NCBI GenBank assembly: GCA_024742475.1
Contig: JANSYI010000007.1
Coordinates: 62,001-126,000 of the forward strand
Reading direction: 5' to 3'
DNA: 64,000 bases
Source: a bacterium
Lineage (GTDB): Bacteria > Myxococcota_A > Polyangia > Nannocystales > Nannocystaceae
The notes beneath the pieces are model-generated. The model saw only the letters and a list, made by a program, of their open reading frames with translations, was not told the DNA's origin and searched no databases. Below, piece after piece: positions 36,394 to 45,342 of the stretch. The position numbers and the translations under genes were made by a program. Every line of letters starts with the position of its first letter. Position 1 is the first letter of the stretch.

Positions 36394-37227
36394 ATGGGCA
36401 TGCTGCGTCGGACTCGTCTGTGGTCGTGGTTGACTCGCGCGACCGGAACGGTCGCCGCCTGGGGCCTCGCGGTGTCCTGGGCGCAAGCGCAGCCTCCGGG
36501 GCCGCCGCCGACCGGGGCCGAGGGCAAGGCCCCGCGGCCCACCACCACCGCTCCTCCCCCGCCTCCTCCCACGCGGGCGCCGGGCGCGGAGTCGACGACC
36601 AGCCAGCCCGAACCGGAGCCCGACGACGTCGATTTGTCGAACGCGTGGGGCTACTCCCGGACCCGAAGCCCCAGGCCGCGCTACGTCCGCAACACGCAGG
36701 ACCCGATCGTGTTCTCCCCCAACCCGGTGGGCTTCTACTCGGGCGTCTCGGTGCAGGGCAACCAGCTCCCGCCGCACCCGGCCAAGAAGGTCGGCAGCGG
36801 CCCGTCGATCATGACGTGGGCTGGGTTCGAGCGGACGGCCACGGGATCACGGGTGTTCTTTCAGCTCAGCGCCGAGGCCGACTACACGCTCGTGCAAAAG
36901 GACGGCGTGATCACGGTCCGGATGCGAAGGACCAAGGTCAACGTCCGCAACAACCTGCGGCGGCTCGACCTGTCGTACTTCAAGACGCCGGTGCAGTCGG
37001 TCAAGGTGCGCCGTAGGGGCCGCGACGCGGTGGCGACGATCAGCCTCAAGCGGGCTGCGAGCCCGGACGTGTCCTTCGTGGACGGTGGCGGCTCGGGCTA
37101 CAAACTCTTGGTGCTCTCGTTCACCCACGCGAGCAACGCCGTGGCGGCCCCCAGCCGCACGAGCCCGAAGGCCAGCGGCCCGAAAGCCACCGACCCGACA
37201 GCCACCGACCCGACAGCCACGGAGTAG
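36394..37227 (+). CDS. Secreted AMIN-like domain protein
   Basis: 277 residues. The signal peptide ends near SWAQAQ (about residue 33), followed by a Pro/Thr-rich linker. The C-terminal half has strands like an AMIN domain: SRVFFQLSAEADYTLVQKDG, VITVRMRR, LRRLDLSYFKTPVQSVKVR and KLLVLSF. AMIN domains bind peptidoglycan or target amidases and secretins. The end is a repetitive PTATDPTATE tail. ATG 36394 or the ATG two codons later may be the start. It follows folC by 76 nt. The AMIN call is by pattern only. Confidence 0.65.
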   Translation: MGMLRRTRLWSWLTRATGTVAAWGLAVSWAQAQPPGPPPTGAEGKAPRPTTTAPPPPPPTRAPGAESTTSQPEPEPDDVDLSNAWGYSRTRSPRPRYVRNTQDPIVFSPNPVGFYSGVSVQGNQLPPHPAKKVGSGPSIMTWAGFERTATGSRVFFQLSAEADYTLVQKDGVITVRMRRTKVNVRNNLRRLDLSYFKTPVQSVKVRRRGRDAVATISLKRAASPDVSFVDGGGSGYKLLVLSFTHASNAVAAPSRTSPKASGPKATDPTATDPTATE

Positions 37228-37237
37228 ACGTCGCGCC

Positions 37238-37849
37238 TCACGCAGGAGCGCGGTCGCGAGCGAGCCGCCAGCCGGCGAGGCCCAGCGCCGTCACGCCCGC
37301 GGCGGCACCGACGACCGGCAGGCCGAGCATGGCGGCACTGACCGCGACGCCGAGCGCGATGCCCGTCCAGCGGGACCGGAACGCGCGGCCCATGCGGTTG
37401 TGCCGCGCGAGCCCAGCGAGCACGACCGCGAGCTGAGCCTCCTCCTCGGGCGGGAGAGGTTCCGCTTGAATCTTGGCCGGTAAGTGCCTGTGATTTTGCC
37501 ACAATAGCCGGGTCGCAATCGCGTGGAGGCGGTGGATCTCCTGGCCCGGGGTGGCAGCGGTGTCGAGCAGCACCGGGAGCGCGTGGGTGCGGATCCCAGG
37601 GCGGTAGACCCTGGCCCGACTCAGCGCGGTGGCGGCCTCGACGAGCAGCGCACGAGCCTGCTCGGCCCGCCGCCACTTGTCGCCGCGGTCGTCGTCGCCC
37701 TCGCCGGCGAGCGCCAGCAGGGCCATGCTGAGCGCGTCACTCGCGCGCTCGAGATGCTGGTCAGCCACGGCCCGCAGCTCGTCCGACGCGCCGGTGGCGC
37801 GATACGCGTCGCGCGAGGCCAGGACGGGGAGATTTCGAGCGGCAGACAT
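37238..37849 (-). CDS. Hypothetical protein with C-terminal TM hairpin
   Basis: 203 residues, unrecognised. The N-terminal ~150 residues are helical and charged, with several Ala/Arg/Glu-rich helices (ADQHLERASDALSMALLAL; KWRRAEQARALLVEAATALS), possibly a four-helix bundle. Residues ~165-195 hold one long or two short hydrophobic helices rich in Ala/Val/Gly, then LARDRAPA. The ATG at 37849 gives MSAARNLPVL. It lies downstream of mazG on the same strand with a 174-bp gap in which nothing else is seen. Function unknown. Confidence 0.6.
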   Translation of the reverse strand: MSAARNLPVLASRDAYRATGASDELRAVADQHLERASDALSMALLALAGEGDDDRGDKWRRAEQARALLVEAATALSRARVYRPGIRTHALPVLLDTAATPGQEIHRLHAIATRLLWQNHRHLPAKIQAEPLPPEEEAQLAVVLAGLARHNRMGRAFRSRWTGIALGVAVSAAMLGLPVVGAAAGVTALGLAGWRLARDRAPA

Positions 37850-38023
37850 TGCGGAACACCGGGCGCGGCACCCTCTACGTTCACGACGTGCAGGGCTGCG
37901 GATTCTTTCACCCGCCCCTTCAACGTAAGGCACCAACTCGGCCCGTGCCAGCCCGGCCGGCCTCGGGCCATGCCGGGCGCCGCGGGTCCGCGATGGGGCG
38001 GTCGGCCAGCCCGCACTGCGCCC

Positions 38024-38923
38024 TCACGCGGCGCCAGTGGGGTCGCCGCGCTCGAGCTTCTTGGCGTCTTGCCACCAACGCTCCAGCTGGTCGAGCGACA
38101 CCGTGCCGGGGGTCCGCCCCGCCTCGTGGCACGCCCGCATCACGTGGTCGAACCTGCGGTCGAACTTCTCGTTCGCGGCGCGGAGCGCATCCTCGGCGTC
38201 GAGCTCCAGCTTCTGGCCGATCCGCACGAGCACGAACAGTAGGTCCCCGTATTCATCGCGCAGCGCGTCGGGATCTCCGCTTGCGCGCGCCTCCTCGAAC
38301 TCGGCCCACTCCTCTTGGAACTTGTCCAAGGCGCCCTGCACGTCGGGCCAGTCGAACCCGAGCGCGGCAGCCTTTTCCTGCATGCGGCGAGCGCGGGCGA
38401 GGGCGGGGAGGGCCGCGGGGATCGAAGCCAGCGGGCGGGGGTGCGAGGGCGCCTTGGGGTCCTGGGCACCCAGAGCGCGTCGCTCGGCCGCCTTGATGCG
38501 CTCCCACTGGGCCTCCACCTCGGCCGCGGTGACCTTGGGTCGCCCACGCTCGTCGCGGGCACCGAACACGTGCGGGTGCCGGCGCAGCATCTTGTCGCGG
38601 ATGCCCGTGATGACGTCGCCGAGGTCGAACGCACCCTCGCGCTCCCGAATTGCGCTCTGGAAGACGATCTGAAACAGAAGATCGCCGAGCTCGTTGCGAT
38701 GGGCGATGGGGTCGTCCATCGCCTCGAGCACCTCGTAGGTCTCCTCGACCAGGTAGTGGCGCAGGCTCTGCAGCGTCTGCTCGCGGTCCCACGGGCAGCC
38801 GTCTTCGGAGAGCAGCCGGTCCATGACCGCCTGCAGGCCCTCGAGCCCCTCGGGGATGCCCAATGCGGCGTGGTCGGGGACGGCGAGGTCGCCCAGGTCG
38901 TCGGGGTCTGTGGGGTCCGCCAC
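38024..38923 (-). CDS. mazG: Nucleoside triphosphate pyrophosphohydrolase MazG
   Basis: 299 residues with two MazG-type all-alpha NTP-PPase domains. The first has CPWDREQTLQSLRHYLVEETYEVLEA and RNELGDLLFQIVFQ; the second has FDWPDVQGALDKFQEEWAEFEEA and DEYGDLLFVLVRI. The ExxE and ExxD metal ligands are visible in both. The enzyme hydrolyses NTPs to NMP and PPi, cleaning damaged nucleotides and affecting (p)ppGpp. GTG 38923 (VADPTDP) is used; the N-terminal ~25 residues are an extra Asp-rich extension. It is divergent from phoH with 64 bp between. Confidence 0.93.
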   Translation of the reverse strand: MADPTDPDDLGDLAVPDHAALGIPEGLEGLQAVMDRLLSEDGCPWDREQTLQSLRHYLVEETYEVLEAMDDPIAHRNELGDLLFQIVFQSAIREREGAFDLGDVITGIRDKMLRRHPHVFGARDERGRPKVTAAEVEAQWERIKAAERRALGAQDPKAPSHPRPLASIPAALPALARARRMQEKAAALGFDWPDVQGALDKFQEEWAEFEEARASGDPDALRDEYGDLLFVLVRIGQKLELDAEDALRAANEKFDRRFDHVMRACHEAGRTPGTVSLDQLERWWQDAKKLERGDPTGAA

Positions 38924-38987
38924 GTGGTACCGTCCTCGTCTCCACTTACCACGTCCCGCCGAGCGCCGGGACCCAGCCGAGCCCGCG

Positions 38988-39998
38988 TTGACCGACCCCA
39001 CCAAGCTCACCTTCGAAGACCGCGAACCCCTGCAGTTGATGCTGCAAGCCGTCGGTCGCCACAAGACCCTCTTGGAGTCCGAGACCGGCACCTCCGTGCA
39101 TGTGCGAGGCAACGTCGTCACCGTGCAGGGAGATCGGGTCGATCTCGTCTCGCGGCTGCTCAAGCAGCTCTACGCGCTCGCGCAGCAGGGCTCGCCGGTC
39201 GACCCCAGTGACGTGCCTCGTGCGCTGGCAGTGCTCAGCGACGACAGCAACGCCAAGCTCGACGCCGTGTTCGACGACACCGTCGTCGTCAAGCAGAGCG
39301 ACGGCAAGGCGATCGTGCCGCGGTCGCTCGCGCAGAAGCGCTACGTCGAGTACATGCGCCGCCACACGCTGACCTTCGGGGTTGGCCCGGCCGGTACGGG
39401 CAAGACGTTCCTGGCCATGGCGATGGCCGCTCGCGCGCTTCTCGACCGCGAGTGTCGCCGCATCATCCTGTCGCGCCCGGCCATGGAGGCCGGGGAGAAG
39501 CTGGGGTTCCTGCCCGGCACCCTCGAGGAGAAGATCTCCCCGTACCTGCGCCCTCTGTACGACGCGCTGCACGACATGTTCCCCGCCGACAAGGTCGCGC
39601 ACATGATGGAGCACGAGATCATCGAGGTCGCGCCGCTCGCCTACATGCGGGGCCGGACGCTCAACGACGCGTTCGTCGTGCTCGACGAGGCGCAGAACAC
39701 CACGCGCGAGCAGATGAAGATGTTCCTGACCCGCCTGGGCACCAACACCAAGGTCGTGGTGACCGGTGACCCGACGCAGATCGACCTGCCCGGAGGGGCG
39801 CGCAGCGGCCTCGCCCACGCGCTGCGGATCCTCCGCGGGGTCTCGGGCGTCGCGGTGTGCTCGTTCACCTCCGAGGACGTGATGCGCCACCCGCTGGTGC
39901 AGAAGATCATCGAGGCCTACGATGGCGACGCCAAGAGCAGGGCAGCGGCGCGTGCGGCGGCCGCCGAGGCCGAGGCCGCCGACACCACCGAGACGTGA
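38988..39998 (+). CDS. phoH: PhoH-family ATPase
   Basis: 336 residues. The N-terminal ~110 residues include a KH-like fold. The P-loop ATPase domain has GPAGTGKTFLAM (Walker A), RPAMEAGEKLGFLPG, FVVLDEAQNTT (Walker B) and VVVTGDPTQIDLP. PhoH proteins are linked to RNA and phosphate metabolism and are usually near ybeY. The start is TTG 38988 (TDPTKLTFEDREPLQ). It is the first of a same-strand set leading to ybeY at 42826, though a 212-bp gap (39999-40210, nothing recognised) follows it. Confidence 0.93.
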   Translation: MTDPTKLTFEDREPLQLMLQAVGRHKTLLESETGTSVHVRGNVVTVQGDRVDLVSRLLKQLYALAQQGSPVDPSDVPRALAVLSDDSNAKLDAVFDDTVVVKQSDGKAIVPRSLAQKRYVEYMRRHTLTFGVGPAGTGKTFLAMAMAARALLDRECRRIILSRPAMEAGEKLGFLPGTLEEKISPYLRPLYDALHDMFPADKVAHMMEHEIIEVAPLAYMRGRTLNDAFVVLDEAQNTTREQMKMFLTRLGTNTKVVVTGDPTQIDLPGGARSGLAHALRILRGVSGVAVCSFTSEDVMRHPLVQKIIEAYDGDAKSRAAARAAAAEAEAADTTET

Positions 39999-40210
39999 TC
40001 TCGGCCGCCGCGGAGCCGTCGGATCTCGCGTCTGTGCGGGGTCTAGCCGCCTTTGCGCCCCGTTTCGAGCCGCGTCGCCGCGCGGGTCCACCGAACCCGG
40101 CCCGCGCCCTCACTTCGGGGCGCGCGACGTGGACCGATTCGCGCGTGGCCGCGTGACGCGTGCGCGGTACGAGACCGTGCATGGGAGCTGCACGCGTATT
40201 GCCGCCTGTC

Positions 40211-40969
40211 ATGGCCGGGGACTCACCGCTGGCCGATGACGCGTCGCGCCAACGCGAGATCGATCGGCTCCGCGCGACGGTCGAAGCGCTGCGCAACCCC
40301 GCCGGAGCCGTCCGGCTGGCGGCGCAGATGCTCGCCGGTCCGATGCGGGCGGCGCTGCGGGGAGCCTCGGAGGCGGAGGCGGCCTGCATCGCCGACGTGC
40401 TGGGCGCCCTCGAGAGCGCGACCGCCGAGCTCACGCGGATCCTCGCGCACATGGGCTCCGAGCGCCCCGCGGCGGAGCTCGTCGTGCTCGCCAAGCCCGA
40501 GTGCGAGCCGGGCCTCGAGGCCCTCGTGGCGGCGGTGCGCCGGACCCTCGAGGAGCGGGTGAGCCTTCGGGCCAGCGTGGAGTCGGTCGTCGAGCCCGGC
40601 CTGCGCCCCGACGTGGATCCCAAGGACCTGCAGGCCGCGCTGTTCGGCCTGGTCCAAAACGCCATGGAGTCGATGGCGAGGCGCCGCCCCGACGGGGCGC
40701 CGTGGCAGGTGCAGATGCGCGCAAGCCTCGAGCCCGCGGGCCCGGGCACCCACCACGTGGTCTTCGACATCCGCGATCGCGGAGATGGCCTGCCGCCGGG
40801 GGTCATGCGGTGGCTCTGTGACGCGACCGGGCTCAGCGACAGCGCTGCCGATGGTCCGGGGATGAGCCTGAGGCTCGCGCGCCGCGTGGCCGAGGGTGCA
40901 GGCGGCACTCTGGAGGCCAGCCGCGTGGGCGGCACGACCCGCGTTCGGTTGAGCGTCCCGCAGCGCTGA
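40211..40969 (+). CDS. Histidine-kinase-like protein lacking the phospho-acceptor His
   Basis: 252 residues. The N-terminal region has EALRNPAGAVRLAAQML, which aligns with the HisKA box (H-E-L-R-N-P), but the His position is Glu. The HATPase region is intact: N-box ALFGLVQNAMESM, G1 DIRDRGDGLPP, G2 PGMSLRLARRVAEGAGG. It may therefore bind ATP but not autophosphorylate at the usual site. No TM or sensor domain is present. ATG 40211 (MAGDSPLADD) is used. It lies 24 nt before the HD-GYP gene, so they are probably cotranscribed and may work together. Confidence 0.8.
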   Translation: MAGDSPLADDASRQREIDRLRATVEALRNPAGAVRLAAQMLAGPMRAALRGASEAEAACIADVLGALESATAELTRILAHMGSERPAAELVVLAKPECEPGLEALVAAVRRTLEERVSLRASVESVVEPGLRPDVDPKDLQAALFGLVQNAMESMARRRPDGAPWQVQMRASLEPAGPGTHHVVFDIRDRGDGLPPGVMRWLCDATGLSDSAADGPGMSLRLARRVAEGAGGTLEASRVGGTTRVRLSVPQR

Positions 40970-40993
40970 ACTCCCGCGCGGTATCATGCCGCG

Positions 40994-42829
40994 TTGACCC
41001 TCGCCGATGAACTCGCCGGCTTCGCGGCGGTGCGACGATGGCTGCTCGCGCGTGACGGCGAGGCAGGCTTTGGGCGGGTGTACCTGGACGCGTACGGCAA
41101 CGTCACGATCCAGCGCCCGCGGGCCCGCGTGGTCGTGGTCCCGCCCGGTGGCGAGGTCCCCGACCGGTTCGACGTGTTGCTGCTCGCCGGGCCACCCAAG
41201 ATCCTCGAGTCCGCGCTCGTGCAGATGGATACGCCGCGCATGCAGCTGCTCTCGCTGCCGACCCCTCCGCGGGTGGCCGACAAGGTCGTCATCGAGGCGA
41301 TGCGCATGGCCGAGGCGGTCGCGGGAGCCCGGGTCGCCGATCAGCTGGTGGAGATCGGCACGGCGCTGGCGGCCGAGCGCGACCCCGCCCGGGTCCTCGA
41401 GCTGATCCTGCAGCACGGCCGCGCAATCGCCCGCGCGGATGCAGGCTCGATGTTCGTCGTCGAGGACGACGGAGACCGCCTGCGCTTCGCCGCGGCGCAC
41501 AACGACTCGGTCGACATCGATTTCTCGACCTTCACGATGCCCGTGGCGGAGACGTCGATCGTCGGGACCGCGGTCCTCTCGGGTCGCACGGTCCGCGTCG
41601 CCGACCTCTACGCCAGCGGCGAGGCGCAGACGCACGCGCGCACGTTCCAGCACGACCGGACGCTGGACCGAAGCCTCGGCTATCAGACCCGCTCGATGCT
41701 CACGACGCCGGTCATCACCCCCGAGGGCAAGGTGCTCGCCGTCATGCAGCTGATCAACGCGCGTGACGACGACGCCGGCCCGCTGCGCTCGGACCACGAC
41801 TTCGAGACCCGCGTCCGACCGTTCACGCCCGAGGACGAGCGCTTGTGCGGGGCGCTGGCCAGCCAGGCCGCGGTCGCGCTGGAGAACGCGCGGCTCATCG
41901 CCGACATCGAGGCGCTCTTCGAGGGGTTCGTCCGCGCCAGCGTGCACGCGATCGAGCAGCGCGACCCCACGACCAGCGGGCACTCGCAGCGGGTGGCGGA
42001 CCTGACGGTCGGCCTCGCCAAGGCGGCGGATCGCAGCGCAGGCATCTTTGCGGACCTGACGTTCGACGCGGACGCGCTCCGCGAGATCGAATACGCGGGC
42101 CTGCTGCACGACTTCGGCAAGGTCGGCGTGCGCGAGGAGGTGTTGGTCAAGGCCAAGAAGCTCTATCCTCAGCGCCGCGCGCTGCTCGAGGAGCGCTTCG
42201 CACACATGCAAACCGCCGTGCAGCGCGACATCCTGCAGGCGCGCATCGACGGCCGCGATCCGGCGGAGCACCGCGAACGGCTCGCGGCGCTGAGTCACGC
42301 CCAGGCGCTGGTCGACCGATGCAACGAGCCTAGCCTCCTGGCGGAGGAGACCTCGGCCGAGCTGCCGCGGCTGCTCGAGCTGGCGTTCGTGGACGGTCAG
42401 GGCCGGCAGGTCAACGTGCTCGAGCCCCAGGACGTCGCCGCGCTCGGCGTGCGCCGCGGGTCCCTGACCCCCCAGGAGCGGCGCGAGATCGAGGACCACG
42501 TGCGCCACACGTACGACTTCCTCGTGCGGATCCCCTGGACGCAGAGCCTGTGCCGGATCCCGGAGATCGCCGGAAAACACCACGAGTATCTCGACGGCAG
42601 CGGATACCCCGGCAGGGTCGACGGGCCCGCGATCCCGGTGCAGGCGCGCATGATGACCGTGGCCGACATCTTCGACGCGCTCACGGCGTCGGACCGGCCG
42701 TACAAGGCCGCGGTGCCGCTCGAGCGCGCCCTGGGCATCCTCGAGGCCGAGGCGAAGCGCGGCAAGGTCGACGCGGACGTGCTCGCGCTGTTCATCGACG
42801 CGAAGGTCTGGAAAGCTGTCGTTCCATGA
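40994..42829 (+). CDS. GAF-HD-GYP domain protein (putative c-di-GMP phosphodiesterase)
   Basis: 611 residues from TTG 40994. Residues 1-110 are an extra alpha/beta region. Residues ~115-310 form a GAF domain (ADAGSMFVVEDDGDRLRF; VLAVMQLINA). The HD-GYP domain (~320-600) has HSQRVADLTVGLA, LLHDFGKVGV and HHEYLDGSGYPGR, so the metal and GYP signatures are complete. Between them is a ~100-residue insertion not seen in standard HD-GYPs. The likely activity is hydrolysis of cyclic di-GMP. The stop overlaps the ybeY ATG (ATGA), which couples it to RNA maturation genes. Confidence 0.88.
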   Translation: MTLADELAGFAAVRRWLLARDGEAGFGRVYLDAYGNVTIQRPRARVVVVPPGGEVPDRFDVLLLAGPPKILESALVQMDTPRMQLLSLPTPPRVADKVVIEAMRMAEAVAGARVADQLVEIGTALAAERDPARVLELILQHGRAIARADAGSMFVVEDDGDRLRFAAAHNDSVDIDFSTFTMPVAETSIVGTAVLSGRTVRVADLYASGEAQTHARTFQHDRTLDRSLGYQTRSMLTTPVITPEGKVLAVMQLINARDDDAGPLRSDHDFETRVRPFTPEDERLCGALASQAAVALENARLIADIEALFEGFVRASVHAIEQRDPTTSGHSQRVADLTVGLAKAADRSAGIFADLTFDADALREIEYAGLLHDFGKVGVREEVLVKAKKLYPQRRALLEERFAHMQTAVQRDILQARIDGRDPAEHRERLAALSHAQALVDRCNEPSLLAEETSAELPRLLELAFVDGQGRQVNVLEPQDVAALGVRRGSLTPQERREIEDHVRHTYDFLVRIPWTQSLCRIPEIAGKHHEYLDGSGYPGRVDGPAIPVQARMMTVADIFDALTASDRPYKAAVPLERALGILEAEAKRGKVDADVLALFIDAKVWKAVVP

Positions 42830-43287
42830 AGGTGCAGCTGCAGGTCGCCCCCACCGTGCGCCGCCAGGTTTCCCGCGGGCTCTCGCGGGCGGTCGTGCGC
42901 ACGGTCGCCTCGGCGGGCCGCCGCGTCGGGGTCACCGACGCCACGCTCACGCTTCGCATCACCGACGACGAGGAAGTCGCCCGACTGCACGCGACGTTCA
43001 TGGGCCTGCAGGGCCCGACCGACGTGCTGAGCTTTCCCGCCGAGGCCGACGAACGCAGCCTCGGCGACCTGGTGATCGGGTGGGGGTTCACGGTGCGCCA
43101 GTCCGCGTGGCGAGGGCAGGGGCCGCTGGCCTGGCAGGCGGAGACGATCGACCTCGCGCTGCACGGCCTCGCACACCTGCTCGGCCACGATCACGCCACG
43201 CGGCACGACGCCCGCGAGATGCTTCGGCTCGAGCGAACGCTCGCGCGACGGGCCGCCATGCCTGCGCCCGTGCGGCCCTATGCATAG
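42826..43287 (+). CDS. ybeY: Endoribonuclease YbeY (rRNA maturation factor)
   Basis: 153 residues. A zinc-dependent RNase involved in 16S rRNA 3' maturation and ribosome quality control. The metal site HGLAHLLGHDH (H113, H117, H123) is intact and preceded by the family strand GPTDVLSFPA. The ATG at 42826 overlaps the HD-GYP stop (ATGA). PhoH and YbeY are commonly neighbours; here a pseudo-kinase-like gene and an HD-GYP gene sit between them. Confidence 0.96.
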   Translation: MKVQLQVAPTVRRQVSRGLSRAVVRTVASAGRRVGVTDATLTLRITDDEEVARLHATFMGLQGPTDVLSFPAEADERSLGDLVIGWGFTVRQSAWRGQGPLAWQAETIDLALHGLAHLLGHDHATRHDAREMLRLERTLARRAAMPAPVRPYA

Positions 43288-43311
43288 CGGCGGAGCTGTT
43301 ATGATTGGCCG

Positions 43312-44505
43312 GTGAGCGCGCTGCTGCTGGCCGTCGTCTCGGCCGTCGTCTCCGCCGCGCCGCCCAACGCACCGGACACCGCCCGAATCGAGCTGGGCCC
43401 CGCGGCGCCTGCCGACGTCGTGGTCGAGGACGCGCGCGGCGTCGTGGCCCGGGCCCGCGTGGGTCCGCAGGCCACCGCGGTCGTCCATGTCCCACCCGGC
43501 GACTACGTCGTCCGCACCGGCGAGCGCCGCGAAGCGCTGCACGTCGAAGCCGGGGAGGTGCACGGGGTCGAGCTCTCCGGGCAGCTCGTCTCGTCGAGCG
43601 AGCCGGCGGGGGCGGAGCAGCCCAGCGCACGGCTGCCTGCCGTGCCCGCGGAGGCGTCGGTCGTCCCCTCGCGGCCCCGGGCCTGGCGCGCGCCGCTGAT
43701 GTCGACCTTCGTCCCCGGCCTGGGGCACGCCTGGGCGGGCAAGCCGCTTTGGGGTGTCGGCATCCTCGCCGTGATGGCCGGGTCGGTCACGGGCGCCGTC
43801 GTCATGGGCCGCAGCATCGACCGCAGCGACGGCGCTACGCCCTCGGATGCCGCGCGCTCGCCCGGGTACGCGCGCCTGGCAGGCTTTGCGGCGCTCACGT
43901 CCGTGGCCTCGGCGCTCTACGTGGGGCAGATCTTCGACGCGCATCGGGTCGAGCGCGGCACCGTGTTGCGCCCCGTGCCTGGTCGCGTGCAGCTGCGCTT
44001 CGACAGGCTCACCGCGGTCGCGATGGCGCCCGGCCGGCCCCGCGCTGCGCTCTACGATGATCTCTCGCTCGCGGCGATGGTCCGCCTGTCGCCCAGGGTG
44101 CACGTGGGCGCCTCGGATGCCAGCGTGAAGCTCGGGCCCGAGCAGACCGTGCTACAGCTCGGCGTGCGGGCGATGGCGCAGCTGTACGGGCCGCTCCCGC
44201 AGGCCCCGCTTCGCCGCGTCGCCGTCTCGGTCGGCGGAGGCGTGCTGGGCCAGGCGACGACACGTCGAGGGCAGCGTCACGCCCTCGACCCCGCCGCGGA
44301 GCCCACCGCGAGCACCCAGCGCGACGGCACCGCCGTCCCGTACCTGCTCGCCGACGCCCGACTCTTCGTCGCCCCGCGCTGGAGCGTCGGTGCGCTGGGT
44401 CGCCTGGGCGTTCCGCTGCGCCCCCGACGGTATCGCGCTGGCGCTGCGCTGCCCGCCTACGGGCCCACGATCGAGCTCGGCGTCTCGTTGGGGGTGAACC
44501 TGTGA
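43312..44505 (+). CDS. Envelope protein with DUF5683-like TM region
   Basis: 397 residues from GTG 43312. A signal peptide (SALLLAVVSAVVSAAPP) is followed by a PEGA-like beta segment (VHVPPGDYVVRTGER). After a Pro/Ala linker come two TM helices in the motif STFVPGLGHAWAGKPLWGVG, like the TM hairpin of DUF5683 proteins. The C-terminal ~170 residues are alternating strands ending GVSLGVNL, suggesting a small beta barrel or sheet. The stop overlaps the next gene (GTGA). Function unknown; an envelope role is inferred. Confidence 0.65.
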   Translation: MSALLLAVVSAVVSAAPPNAPDTARIELGPAAPADVVVEDARGVVARARVGPQATAVVHVPPGDYVVRTGERREALHVEAGEVHGVELSGQLVSSSEPAGAEQPSARLPAVPAEASVVPSRPRAWRAPLMSTFVPGLGHAWAGKPLWGVGILAVMAGSVTGAVVMGRSIDRSDGATPSDAARSPGYARLAGFAALTSVASALYVGQIFDAHRVERGTVLRPVPGRVQLRFDRLTAVAMAPGRPRAALYDDLSLAAMVRLSPRVHVGASDASVKLGPEQTVLQLGVRAMAQLYGPLPQAPLRRVAVSVGGGVLGQATTRRGQRHALDPAAEPTASTQRDGTAVPYLLADARLFVAPRWSVGALGRLGVPLRPRRYRAGAALPAYGPTIELGVSLGVNL

Positions 44506-45305
44506 GGCGCTGGCTCTTCGGGCTGCTGCTCGCCGGCTGCAGCCTCGGCGCCCGGGCGCAGGGGGCCTTCGAGGTCGAACGAGACCTCTCGGGCGTGCAG
44601 GCGTTGTCGGTCGACCTCCCCAGCACGCCGATTGCGGTGCGGGGCTGCGACCGAGTCGTGCCCGAGTCGTGCCCGGAGGCGCTGTTGGTCCAGGGGCGCT
44701 GGCACGCGACCGGCGGTACGCCCAGCGAGGCGCGCCGCAACGCGACGCGACCCTCCGTCGATTTCGAAACGTTCGAGGGGCTGATGCGCATGAGCGCGAC
44801 CGTGCCGCTCGAGGTCGAGGGCTTGGTCGACCTCGAACTCGACGGGGTGGGGCTGCCCTCGGACGTCGACCTCGAGGTGCGCACAAGCCTCGGCGACGTG
44901 GAGGTGCGGGCGATGACCGGCTCGGTGCTGGTCGACGTGGAGGTCGGCGACGTCGACATCCAGGGGGAGATGCGCTCGACCGGCGTACATGTCGATGAGG
45001 GACAGGTCTTGGTCGAAGGCCCCGGGGCGATGGACATCCGGGTCGAGCGCGGCGGCGTCCGGGCCGAACACACCGCCGGGGCGGACGAGACCACGATTCT
45101 CGCGCCCGGAGGTGACGTCGAGCTGGTGCTCGGCGACGACGCGGACGTCGACCTCCGCATCGAATCGCCGGGGCGGATCCGGGTGCAAACCGACGCGTTC
45201 AGCGCGGCGACGACGGGCTTGTACCGTGCGCGCTCGGGCACCGGAGCCACGCGGGTCGAGATTCGAGCCGGGGGCGACGTTTCGGTGCGCCTCAGTGCGC
45301 TCTAA
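44502..45305 (+). CDS. Secreted DUF4097-like beta-helical protein
   Basis: 267 residues from GTG 44502. The signal peptide is MRRWLFGLLLAGCSLGARAQ; a lipobox LLAGC is possible. The rest is a run of short strands with repeating V-[EDR]-V patterns (LPSDVDLEVRTSLGDVEVRA; SVLVDVEVGDVDIQGEMRS) typical of the DUF4097/adhesin-like beta-helix family. It is coupled to the preceding gene. It is followed immediately by the A-run that serves as the T-run of the opposite-strand tRNA terminator. Confidence 0.7.
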   Translation: MRRWLFGLLLAGCSLGARAQGAFEVERDLSGVQALSVDLPSTPIAVRGCDRVVPESCPEALLVQGRWHATGGTPSEARRNATRPSVDFETFEGLMRMSATVPLEVEGLVDLELDGVGLPSDVDLEVRTSLGDVEVRAMTGSVLVDVEVGDVDIQGEMRSTGVHVDEGQVLVEGPGAMDIRVERGGVRAEHTAGADETTILAPGGDVELVLGDDADVDLRIESPGRIRVQTDAFSAATTGLYRARSGTGATRVEIRAGGDVSVRLSAL

Positions 45306-45340
45306 AAAAAAAGTGCCCCCTGCGCGGGGGCGCAGGGGGC
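45302..45340 (-). terminator. Rho-independent terminator of tRNA-Leu
   Basis: On the minus strand a perfect 11-bp GC-rich stem (45315-45340, loop of four) is followed by about ten consecutive T. It begins 3 nt after the tRNA end. This is a textbook intrinsic terminator and the strongest in the window. Confidence 0.92.
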
Positions 45341-45342
45341 GA

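Noticed and set aside
45302..45311. Ten-A run as a sequencing homopolymer error in the DUF4097-like gene
   Set aside because: The run begins within the stop region and serves as the T-run of the opposite tRNA terminator.
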